In this document: piece by piece, positions 22,634-29,404 of the stretch
Layout of the letters: every line of letters starts with the position of its first letter
Position numbering within the stretch: the first letter of the stretch is position 1
NCBI GenBank assembly: GCA_964562735.1
Contig: CAZLUK010000015.1
Coordinates: 1-31,008, forward strand
Direction: 5' to 3'
Source of the DNA: JAGORY01 sp964562735
GTDB taxonomy: Bacteria; Patescibacteriota; Gracilibacteria; Peribacterales; Peribacteraceae
Length of the DNA stretch: 31,008 nucleotides
Position numbers and translations under genes: made by a program
The notes under the pieces: model-generated
Database searches by the model: none
What the model saw: the letters and a program-made list of their open reading frames with translations, nothing else
Told to the model about the DNA's origin: nothing

Positions 22634-23473
22634 CTAGCGGCTGAATACAGCAAATTCTACGATCCAACGATCGCCCGTACGCTGAAGATTTCTCACTTTC
22701 ATGAGTGGCATCGGCCATAATCTCTGCTCAAAAATGCCGGAGGCTATGCCGACGAAGGCCGATCTGACACTCGCGAGTCCCGCATTCAGAAGAGTCGCAC
22801 GGATATCGGAGACTGTAGAACTTGGAACATCCTCAAGCATGCGCTGCTCACTCTTGTCCGGGTTCGCGGCGTACAGCATGAGGTCGAGGTAGAGGAAATC
22901 CTCGGCGTGATTGAGCGAGAGCGGCGCACTGGCCTCGATCTGGCGGAGAAACGCATCCTGTACCGCAGGACTGAGCGTATCACGCACCATAATGTCGCCG
23001 CCGAATCCGAGGACTGCGAGCATTCTGGCCGTTTTCTGGAACGATCCTCGAAAAACAGCATGCGCAGTCAATGTCTTGAAACTTCCAAAGTCTTTGGGAG
23101 CAGAATCAAATGTCAGTTTTTCGAGAACAAAATCACCATCGATCCCAAACAAGCGCGAAATTCCCTGGAGCGTCTTCACGGTACGCGGCGCCGGAGAACC
23201 GTCGGTGAGTATGTAAACCGATGCCTGCTCCTCGCGAGCAGAAAGCACCTGCTCTGCAAATATCCGCTCGGCTTCCACATTGGCGGAAAGCAGAGAAACT
23301 GTGCTCTTCAGCTCCGGGAGCTGTGTTCCGATCATCACCGCCGTGTCGCGCTTCCGGGAAAAAAGACTGGCATGCGAGGCGAGCATGCCGCACGCGCCAA
23401 TGGCAAGCAGCATACCTGCGATGAAACAAAGAACCCCGCCGCTCTGCCGATGTGCGGCGAAGAATTTATTCAT
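22634..23473 (-). CDS. Membrane protein, PilO-like position (tentative)
   Basis: A 279-residue protein with a short cytoplasmic N-terminus, one membrane span at about residues 13-38 (GGVLCFIAGMLLAIGACGML) and a large outer domain with a helical, Glu-rich start. The layout, and its place right after a PilN-like gene, resemble the PilN-PilO pair that forms the inner-membrane platform of type IV pili; no clear motif proves it. The start ATG 23473 overlaps the upstream stop by 8 nt (ATGAATAA), so translation is probably coupled. No pilin or pilus ATPase gene lies in the window. Confidence 0.5.
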   Translation of the reverse strand: MNKFFAAHRQSGGVLCFIAGMLLAIGACGMLASHASLFSRKRDTAVMIGTQLPELKSTVSLLSANVEAERIFAEQVLSAREEQASVYILTDGSPAPRTVKTLQGISRLFGIDGDFVLEKLTFDSAPKDFGSFKTLTAHAVFRGSFQKTARMLAVLGFGGDIMVRDTLSPAVQDAFLRQIEASAPLSLNHAEDFLYLDLMLYAANPDKSEQRMLEDVPSSTVSDIRATLLNAGLASVRSAFVGIASGIFEQRLWPMPLMKVRNLQRTGDRWIVEFAVFSR

Positions 23474-24104
23474 GGAAAAAACGAAGTGTGATTGAGAACC
23501 GCGAGACCGTTCCTCCACCCGCCAGTAATTCGGAAACGTATTCGGGTTCGGACACTGACTCAAAGGCTGCAATCACCCGCAGCTCGTCGACTAATGACGC
23601 CAGAATCTGCATGGATCTTCCGCCCGCGTCACGGACTTCACCGACTAACGTCAGCGTATTTGCGGTAGCGTCAAACATAACTCCCGGAAACGAAATCGGA
23701 TCACTTGTACCGGCACGGAAACTACGACGTACGTCTTCGATGGAGAGCATCGCTGAACCCACCGGCAGGATACTGCTGCGGAGCTTTTCTACTTGATGCA
23801 GGACGGGCGCTTCGGAATCGGCCAGAATTTTCTGGCGCTCCTCTAAAAGATCAGCCTGTTTCGCTTTGAGACTTTTTTCCTCGGTTTCCAAATCATAGAG
23901 ACGCACCGTCTTGTCCCCCACTCGCACCGGAAAACGGTCCGGTGATAAAAGTAGTGTGAGCAGCACCGTGATTACAAAAAATGATAAACCGAACACACCC
24001 ACCGGAACCCCGAGCCGCGCGATTGCAGGCATGAGCACCGAACCGCTTTTTGTTTGAGCGAACTCTTCGGCCTGTTTTGGCTCATTGAAGCGATTAAAAG
24101 CCAT
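23466..24104 (-). CDS. PilN-like single-span membrane protein (tentative)
   Basis: A 212-residue protein. Residues 1-~27 are cytoplasmic and ~30-52 form the membrane span (GVPVGVFGLSFFVITVLLTL). Residues ~65-105 form a coiled coil (ETEEKSLKAKQADLLEERQK), and the end is a small alpha/beta domain with NTLTLVGEVRDAGGRSMQILASL, which resembles the ferredoxin-like end of PilN. The assignment rests on layout rather than strong motifs. The start ATG 24104 lies 6 nt after a perfect TACAAT (minus strand, 24111-24116). It is divergent from prfB and overlaps the next gene by 8 nt. Confidence 0.5.
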   Translation of the reverse strand: MAFNRFNEPKQAEEFAQTKSGSVLMPAIARLGVPVGVFGLSFFVITVLLTLLLSPDRFPVRVGDKTVRLYDLETEEKSLKAKQADLLEERQKILADSEAPVLHQVEKLRSSILPVGSAMLSIEDVRRSFRAGTSDPISFPGVMFDATANTLTLVGEVRDAGGRSMQILASLVDELRVIAAFESVSEPEYVSELLAGGGTVSRFSITLRFFHE

Positions 24105-24110
24105 CAGAAC

Positions 24111-24116
24111 ATTGTA
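24111..24116 (-). promoter_or_regulatory. -10 box of the PilN-like gene (leaderless)
   Basis: TACAAT on the minus strand ends 6 nt before the ATG at 24104, so the transcript should begin at the start codon. Confidence 0.45.
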
Positions 24117-24171
24117 GCAGAAAAGCCTTCCGGCTGCTAGAGTGCTATCTGGAACGTTTTCCCCCTTTCCC

Positions 24172-25261
24172 ATGGACGAGCTCCTGCGCAAACTCACCGA
24201 ACTCCTGAGCGCTGTGAACATGGGCAAGGACTCTCTTTGAGCGCCGCGGCCTCCCCGCTCAAATCGCAGAACTCGAAAAACTTACCTCCGCCCCAGACAT
24301 CTGGAATGATCACCGCCGGGCGGAAGGCCTTTTCCAGCAGCTGAAGGGATTCAAAAAACAGTGGGAACCGGTCGCGGAACTCACCCAGAACGCCGCCGAT
24401 ATTCTAGAAATCACCAAGCGCAGTTCCGCCACCGACCTGCCGGCACTCGAAAAAGAATACGCAACCCTCGCTGAGCGTTGGAATATCGCTGAACGTGTGC
24501 TGTACCTGGGCGGCAAGTACGATCTCGGTAACGCATATGTGAGTATTTCCGGTGGCGCCGGCGGTACGGAAGCCCAAGATTGGGCCGGAATGCTAGCCCG
24601 CATGTACCTTAGGTACGCCGAGCGCAAAGGCTGGCAGACTGAAACAGTGGAACGGACGGACGGACAAGAAGCAGGAATCAAGTCCATGACAATTCATATC
24701 GCGGGTGATGCCGCCTACGGTCACTTGAAATGTGAACGCGGGACACATCGACTCGTACGGCTCTCTCCATTCAACGCCAAAAATCTTCGACAAACTTCGT
24801 TTGCGCTCGTGGAAGTGCTACCCGATATGAGCGGAATAACCGAGCTGGAAGTAAGACCAGAAGACCTGCGAATCGATACATATCGTTCAGGAGGTGCGGG
24901 CGGTCAACACGTGAACAAGACCGACAGCGCCGTGCGCATCACCCACCTCCCAAGCGGCATCGTGGTGGCCTGCCAAAACGAGAGATCACAACTCCAAAAT
25001 CGCGAACACGCCATGAACGTGCTCAAGGCCAAACTGCTGGAGCGCAAAGAAGCCGAGCAAGAGGCCGAGAAAAAACGGCTCCGCGGTTCGGCCGCCAGCG
25101 CCGACTTCGGTTCCCAAATCCGGAGCTATGTCCTGCACCCCTATCAAATGGTAAAAGATCTCCGAACTAACTATGAATCCAGCGATACCGCAGGCGTTCT
25201 GGACGGCGATTTGGATTTGCTCATCGAAGCGGAACTGAAGCGGGAGGCGAGAGAGGAATGA
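24172..25261 (+). CDS. prfB: Peptide chain release factor 2 (programmed +1 frameshift)
   Basis: RF2 recognises UGA and UAA stops and releases the finished peptide. The gene is in two frames: 24172-24237 (22 codons ending in CTT, followed by TGA) and 24239-25261. A +1 slip at CTT T joins MDELLRKLTELLSAV...DSL to ERRGLPAQIAELEK, which aligns with RF2 directly across the join and gives 362 residues (E. coli has 365). The SPF tripeptide that reads the stop codon is at ~198-200 and the catalytic GGQ at ~243-245 (SGGAGGQHVNKTDSAVRITH). The gene itself ends in TGA. Low RF2 levels favour the shift, so the protein controls its own synthesis. Confidence 0.96.
24226..24241 (+). promoter_or_regulatory. 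prfB +1 frameshift signal
   Basis: The slippery codon CTT (24235-24237) is followed by TGA (24238-24240). A Shine-Dalgarno-like AAGGA lies 4 nt upstream (24226-24230), close to the E. coli layout (AGGGGG, 3-nt spacer, CTT TGA C). Here the base after TGA is G. Confidence 0.9.
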
Positions 25262-25308
25262 TCACTCTGCATGCAGCACTATCATGAACAGGAAGGCACT
25301 TTCGTATG

Positions 25309-25490
25309 AACTCACGAATCGGCTGATGTAATTAAAGATTTCCCAAGCGGGAGGGCAGGAAGGTTGATGCGAGGGCAGGAAGGGCAGGAACGTTTTACCT
25401 TTCTGCCTTTCCTGCCTTTCCTCACCTTCCTGCCCCTTTCTGCCTTCTGTTTGCAGAAATGTAAAATGAGCATCAGCCGATTCGTGAGTT
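25309..25490. mobile_element. MITE-like inverted-repeat element, copy 2
   Basis: A 182-bp element with a perfect 20-bp terminal inverted repeat, AACTCACGAATCGGCTGATG at 25309-25328 and its reverse complement at 25471-25490. Its interior is almost the same as copy 1 (2659-2816) but about 10 bp longer in the pyrimidine-rich part. The two halves can fold on each other. It has no coding capacity and lies next to a REP palindrome and a transposase remnant. Confidence 0.85.
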
Positions 25491-25495
25491 TATTC

Positions 25496-25567
25496 CCCAC
25501 CGTTGGGTCAACGCAGTTACGAACACAACCCACCGTTGGGTCAACGCGGCGTTGACCCAACGGTGGG
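25496..25567. repeat. REP-type palindrome (BIME-like, three units)
   Basis: The unit CCCACCGTTGGGTCAACGC occurs at 25496-25514 and 25529-25547, and as a perfect inverse at 25549-25567 with one base between. The last two form a 19-bp hairpin. Its position just ahead of a RAYT remnant fits the known pairing of REP sequences with their transposase. Confidence 0.8.
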
Positions 25568-25597
25568 CAACCGAACGGGAGAAAGCTATACACATGC

Positions 25598-25780
25598 ACC
25601 GGATGGAGCAGGCGTTTTCACGACGAACGCATCCGCGACGCATCTCAACGCTCTACGGCACTCGGTTACATACAAGACAATGCGATGAAACATGGACTCG
25701 TCGCCAATATTGCCGATTGGCCGTGGACGTCACTGCACTTTCCGCAGCTGCTCGATCCGATGGAGATGTGGTTGGATTAA
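25598..25780 (+). pseudogene. REP-associated tyrosine transposase (RAYT, Y1/IS200-like), C-terminal remnant
   Basis: The frame ending at TAA 25778-25780 reads TGWSRRFHDERIRD, then GYIQDNAMKHGLVANI and ADWPWTSLHF. This is the characteristic C-terminal part of REP-associated Y1 transposases (usually FHD.RIRD, YIH.NPVK.GLV, DWP.SS). The N-terminal HUH motif and catalytic tyrosine region are gone and no start codon fits, so only about 60 residues survive. These single-strand transposases move or spread REP palindromes, and one such palindrome lies directly upstream. Confidence 0.8.
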
Positions 25781-25881
25781 ACTCAGGAACGGAAACAAGG
25801 CATTTCAATTGCAATAGAAACTGTGAGCTCATGGAAAACGCAGCGACTGGTTCTTTCTGGCGGCTATGAGCGACATATTGC

Positions 25882-25887
25882 TATGAT
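25882..25887 (+). promoter_or_regulatory. -10 box of tRNA-Ser
   Basis: TATGAT ends 8 nt before the mature 5' end of the tRNA, so the precursor would have almost no 5' leader. Confidence 0.4.
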
Positions 25888-25895
25888 ACAAACGT

Positions 25896-26068
<173 letters not shown>

Positions 26069-26069
26069 A

Positions 26070-26113
26070 GCCATGACACCCGAACGAGCCGCAGCGAGTG
26101 AGTGGTTCATGGC
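26070..26113. repeat. Second palindrome after tRNA-Ser
   Basis: GCCATGA (26070-26076) pairs with TCATGGC (26107-26113), with ACC/GGT continuing inside. The loop contains the motif GAGCCGCAGCGAGTGAG. It stands directly after the tRNA-linked inverted repeat. The region 26114-26213 shows nothing further. Confidence 0.4.
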
Positions 26114-26213
26114 CGCCACTAAGGTACGAAAGGCAACCATCTGGTTCTTTATTCATGGGCAATCTTTTAAAAAAATCGAGCCGAAACCCGCTTGAAGATG
26201 CATTTAGCTCGCA

Positions 26214-26522
26214 CTACGCCTTTCGATCTAATTTCCTTTTCTGTTTTGCCGAATGACCAATCTTGTCAATGGCCTTTTCAAGTCCCTGATAATCCTTCCA
26301 ATCGCCTTCGGTACAAACATCACGAGCACGGGCTTTTAGTCCAACTGCAACTGTACCCACGGCTTGAGCCATGAGAGAATCCTGCATTCTCTCTGCTTTC
26401 GCAATCAATGCATTGGCCTGTTGATCGATCTCAGTCAGATAGTCATCAATATTCTTAGTCTTAGCTCCGGAGTCTGCCTGAGTTTCATCGGCTTCAAGGA
26501 TTTCCATGATATCCATAGACAT
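26214..26522 (-). CDS. Small helical protein, unknown
   Basis: I do not recognise a family. The 102-residue product is acidic at the start (MEILEADETQADSG) and then mostly helical and charged, with a likely coiled coil around EIDQQANALIAKAERMQDS. It has a basic end (KQKRKLDRKA), and no signal peptide or membrane segment. It starts at ATG 26522 (a second ATG two codons on). It stands alone between tRNA-Ser and ahcY, 130 nt from the end of ahcY. Codon use looks normal for the window, but without homologues it remains a prediction. Confidence 0.5.
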   Translation of the reverse strand: MSMDIMEILEADETQADSGAKTKNIDDYLTEIDQQANALIAKAERMQDSLMAQAVGTVAVGLKARARDVCTEGDWKDYQGLEKAIDKIGHSAKQKRKLDRKA

Positions 26523-26652
26523 GCGATTGGGGAAAAGATTGCGCGCATTCTAAGCAATAAATTCCCCACGTCAATATTTTCTACAACCGTAAAACTACCA
26601 ACGGCTTACTCAAGCCAATAAATCGTACTGTCGTACCAAACTCCACCCTCTC

Positions 26653-27909
26653 CTACGTCCCCTCCTGCCAGCTCGCCAAATACTTCTTCTGTTCCTCCGT
26701 GAGCTGATCGATAGAAAGATTCATGGTTGTGAGTTGCAGTCTGGAAATGTAATCATCGATCTCCGGCGGCAACGTGATGACTTCGTTTTTCATCTTTCCT
26801 TTGTTATCCACCAAGTATTTGCACGCGAGCGACTGACCGCAGAACGAAAGACTCATCACTTCGCTTGGGTGACCTTCAGCCGATGCCAGATTAACGAGGC
26901 GGCCTTCGCCGGCAACATATACGATGCGTCCGGACTTCAGGAGATATTCGTCCAAGTAGTGACGAACACGGCGCTTACGGCTGGCTTTCGTCTCGAGCGT
27001 CTTCAAATCGATCTCATTATCGAAGTGGCCGGAGTTAGCCATCACAATACCGTCCTTCATCTGCTCGATGTGTTCCATACGAATGACATTTAGGTTTCCG
27101 GTAACCGTAATGAAAAGATCACCGAGATGCGCTGCATCCATCATCTTCATAACACGATGGCCATCCATCGCGGCCTGTAAAGCCGAGAACGCATCCACCT
27201 CCGTCACGATGACTTGTGACCCTAAGCCCTTCGCGCGCATCGCGATGCCTTTGCCGCAACTGCCGTAACCAAGCACAACGACCGTGCGTCCGGCGATAAG
27301 CATATTCGTAGAACGAAGAATGCCATCGAATGTGCTCTGGCCCGTGCCGTAGTAGTTATCCATGAGGTGCTTGGTTTTGTTATCGTTCACCGCGATCATC
27401 GGGCACTTCAGAACTCCTTCACGCTCCATCGCCTTAAGCCGGATAATGCCGGTCGTGGTCTCCTCACACCCGCCGATCATAGAAGCAAGCAGATGCGGGT
27501 GCTTCGTGTGTATCTCCGTCACGAGGTCACATCCATCGTCGATCGTAATGTCCGGCCCGGTCTCGATCACCGCGCTGATGAATTTGTAGTAGTCCTCACG
27601 GCTCTCACCTTTATATGCCCAGACAAGCACGTCTTTCTCTTCCGCGAGCGCAGCAGCAATATCGTCCTGCGTCGAAAGCGGATTGCATCCGGTAATCGCA
27701 ACCTTGGCGCCACCGGACACAAATGTGCGAACTAAGACGCCGGTCTCTTTGGTGACATGCAACGCCATGCCGATCGTGAGGCCGGAAAACGGCTTGGTCT
27801 TGGTCAGTTCCTTGCGCACCTCCATGAGCGCGCCCATGCGTTTTTCGGCGATCTCTAGATTAAGTCGGCCCTGATCTGCCAGTTTTGAATCTAGTACATA
27901 GGACATCAT
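26653..27909 (-). CDS. ahcY: Adenosylhomocysteinase (S-adenosylhomocysteine hydrolase)
   Basis: The enzyme splits S-adenosylhomocysteine, the by-product of methylation, into homocysteine and adenosine, using bound NAD. The 418-residue protein has the substrate site residues His51, Asp125, Glu150, Lys180 and Asp184 (GGCEETTTG, NDNKTKHLMDNYYGTGQS) and the NAD-binding GYGSCGKG (214-221), and it ends in a tail rich in Tyr/Leu. Its length matches the shorter forms found in archaea and some bacteria rather than the ~470-residue type. It lies next to an adenosine kinase-like gene on the same strand, which would remove the adenosine and pull the reaction forward. Confidence 0.96.
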   Translation of the reverse strand: MMSYVLDSKLADQGRLNLEIAEKRMGALMEVRKELTKTKPFSGLTIGMALHVTKETGVLVRTFVSGGAKVAITGCNPLSTQDDIAAALAEEKDVLVWAYKGESREDYYKFISAVIETGPDITIDDGCDLVTEIHTKHPHLLASMIGGCEETTTGIIRLKAMEREGVLKCPMIAVNDNKTKHLMDNYYGTGQSTFDGILRSTNMLIAGRTVVVLGYGSCGKGIAMRAKGLGSQVIVTEVDAFSALQAAMDGHRVMKMMDAAHLGDLFITVTGNLNVIRMEHIEQMKDGIVMANSGHFDNEIDLKTLETKASRKRRVRHYLDEYLLKSGRIVYVAGEGRLVNLASAEGHPSEVMSLSFCGQSLACKYLVDNKGKMKNEVITLPPEIDDYISRLQLTTMNLSIDQLTEEQKKYLASWQEGT

Positions 27910-27990
27910 TGTGTGAAGAAGAAATTGAACGGCGAGTATCGTGACATCAGCCGAAGTCTACCAGACCGAAAGTACGGGGTCACTTCCTTG

Positions 27991-28935
27991 CTATTTTATG
28001 AGCGGCAGCTTCGCGCCGTAATTTTCTAACGCCCGTTCCTGCAGCACATCTTTGTCGAGCACATTAAGAAGCGTTCCCTCTTGTTCCACCAGCAAACAGC
28101 CGAGGATAGCCGCAAGCCTGCCGGTATCGGTCAGCGACCACTTGGATGAAAGTCCGATGAGGAGCCCCGCCCGAACGGCGTCACCAGCACCGGTAGGGTT
28201 GACGAGTTTGTCCGGTTTGCAGGCCGGAATCTCCACAGTTTCTTTTTCCGTGAGGATCCGCAGACCTTTTTCACCAAGTGTCACGACGAGCATGCCGCAT
28301 TCCCGCACGATGTCCGTTTCACTCCAGTCAAGCTTAGCCGAAGCGAGGCCCCATTCGTATTCATTGACGACAAGCCCACGGCTGTTTTTCAGCGCATGCC
28401 TAAATTCATCCTGCAAAAATGCGTGTACCACCTGGCCGGGATCGAAGAGGTATGGAATCTTGAGCTTCGCGCACGCGGAGGAACCCTTGAGCATAAGAAT
28501 GGGATTCCTCGGACTCATGATCGCAAACGCGATATTTTCTTCTTCTGAAAAATCGGGCAGACCCGCCAGCCCGTCGGCACCGGGATGGAAGAAACTGATT
28601 TGCCGCTCGGAGGTATCGGTTGCAATGACAGCGGTCGCCGTAATGGCATCTTCGCGCCATTCAACGAGATTTGTGAGGACTCCACGTTCACGAAGAAGAG
28701 CCAAATATGCCTGTCCGTCGAAACCAATGGCACTGAGCAGGAGCGGCTCATGGCCGAGCAGAGCTAGATTCCAACCGATATTCGCCGCCGTGCCGCCATG
28801 ATGCCTTACAAACCCCTGCGCCAGATAATTAACGGAGAGATTCTCAAGATTCTTTATGTCGATACCACTCAGAAATGATCCGTCGTGGGACAAGAGCAAA
28901 TCAAAAGCGATGGACCCGTTCACAAGAAACTTCAT
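27991..28935 (-). CDS. PfkB-family kinase, probable adenosine kinase
   Basis: A ribokinase-fold sugar/nucleoside kinase of 314 residues. It starts at ATG 28935 with MKFLVNGSIAFDLLL. It shows the HHGGTAANIGWNLALLG substrate region (residues ~45-61), FFHPGA near 117, NEYEW near 191 and the anion hole and catalytic base in NPTGAGDAVRAG (Asp252). The overall layout resembles bacterial adenosine kinases annotated simply as carbohydrate kinases. Its position 81 nt upstream of ahcY on the same strand supports adenosine as substrate, because AhcY releases adenosine. The start codon directly adjoins a heptamer array, so any ribosome-binding site lies within the repeat. Confidence 0.8.
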   Translation of the reverse strand: MKFLVNGSIAFDLLLSHDGSFLSGIDIKNLENLSVNYLAQGFVRHHGGTAANIGWNLALLGHEPLLLSAIGFDGQAYLALLRERGVLTNLVEWREDAITATAVIATDTSERQISFFHPGADGLAGLPDFSEEENIAFAIMSPRNPILMLKGSSACAKLKIPYLFDPGQVVHAFLQDEFRHALKNSRGLVVNEYEWGLASAKLDWSETDIVRECGMLVVTLGEKGLRILTEKETVEIPACKPDKLVNPTGAGDAVRAGLLIGLSSKWSLTDTGRLAAILGCLLVEQEGTLLNVLDKDVLQERALENYGAKLPLIK

Positions 28936-28936
28936 A

Positions 28937-28964
28937 GAGCTATGAGCGATGAGCTTTGAGCTTT
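28937..28964. repeat. Heptamer array, left flank of the four-helix-bundle gene
   Basis: Four heptamers (GAGCTAT, GAGCGAT, GAGCTTT, GAGCTTT; 28 nt) separate the kinase start from the four-helix-bundle gene. They encode the last residues and stop of the latter (KLKAHRS on the minus strand). They are inverted relative to the right-flank arrays at 29325-29379. Confidence 0.8.
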
Positions 28965-29299
28965 GAGAAAAGAGAGTGAAGCATGCGACTGATTTCATCA
29001 AGTTCGTCCAAAATACCTTGGACTTTTCCTAAAGAAACATACTGCAAATCAATCGCCAACAATATCTGTGTCTCAAGTTCAGCAATCGATCCTCGTGCAA
29101 TTAGTAAAAAATTGCCAAATTCTTTGTCAGAAATTCTCTGACTTCCTTCTGCAATGTTGGAAGGGATCGAAACAGCAGCTCTACGCATTTGAGAGGAAAG
29201 ACCATAAATTTCTGATGGAGGGAACACAGCTGTCAGCTTATAAATTCTAGAAACGCATGCGAAACTTTTCTGCCAAACCTTGAGTTGACGATAAGACAT
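28940..29299 (-). CDS. Four-helix-bundle protein (23S rRNA intervening-sequence/S23 family)
   Basis: A 119-residue protein of the four-helix-bundle family found inside 23S rRNA intervening sequences and, as a relative, in diversity-generating retroelements (Avd). Typical features are YRQLKVWQKSFA, IYKLTAVFPPSEIYGLSSQMRRAAVSIPSNIAEGSQR and FLLIARGSIAELETQILLA. The family binds nucleic acid through a basic surface, but its biological role is unsettled. ATG 29299 starts the homology; ATG 29308 (6 nt after a TACCAT box) and ATG 29329 are alternatives. The gene is bracketed by inverted CTCAAAG-type heptamer arrays, and the left array supplies its last codons. Confidence 0.9.
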   Translation of the reverse strand: MSYRQLKVWQKSFACVSRIYKLTAVFPPSEIYGLSSQMRRAAVSIPSNIAEGSQRISDKEFGNFLLIARGSIAELETQILLAIDLQYVSLGKVQGILDELDEISRMLHSLFSKLKAHRS

Positions 29300-29324
29300 T
29301 CGAAGCATGTAGCTATGGTAACGT

Positions 29325-29379
29325 CTCATCGCTCAAAGCTCAAAGCTTATACTCATCGCTCAAAGCTCATAGCTCAAAG
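29325..29379. repeat. Heptamer arrays, right flank of the four-helix-bundle gene
   Basis: Three heptamers (CTCATCG, CTCAAAG, CTCAAAG), a 6-nt spacer (CTTATA), then four more (CTCATCG, CTCAAAG, CTCATAG, CTCAAAG; 29352-29379). They lie in the gap between the four-helix-bundle gene and ugd, just upstream of the ugd -10 box. The same heptamer occurs inside ugd. Confidence 0.8.
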
Positions 29380-29392
29380 CCTTTTCGATCAG

Positions 29393-29398
29393 TAGAAT
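29393..29398 (+). promoter_or_regulatory. -10 box of ugd (leaderless)
   Basis: TAGAAT ends 6 nt before the ugd ATG at 29405, so transcription would start on the start codon. Confidence 0.45.
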
Positions 29399-29404
29399 AA
29401 ACTC

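Noticed and set aside
24172..24240. UGA read as glycine or another amino acid in prfB
   Set aside because: The homology continues only in the +1 frame after the TGA, and other genes here end in TGA, so a programmed frameshift explains it and recoding does not.
25312..25599. A 95-codon minus-strand ORF rich in Lys/Arg-Gly repeats
   Set aside because: It is a translation of the MITE-like element and REP palindrome and not a protein gene.
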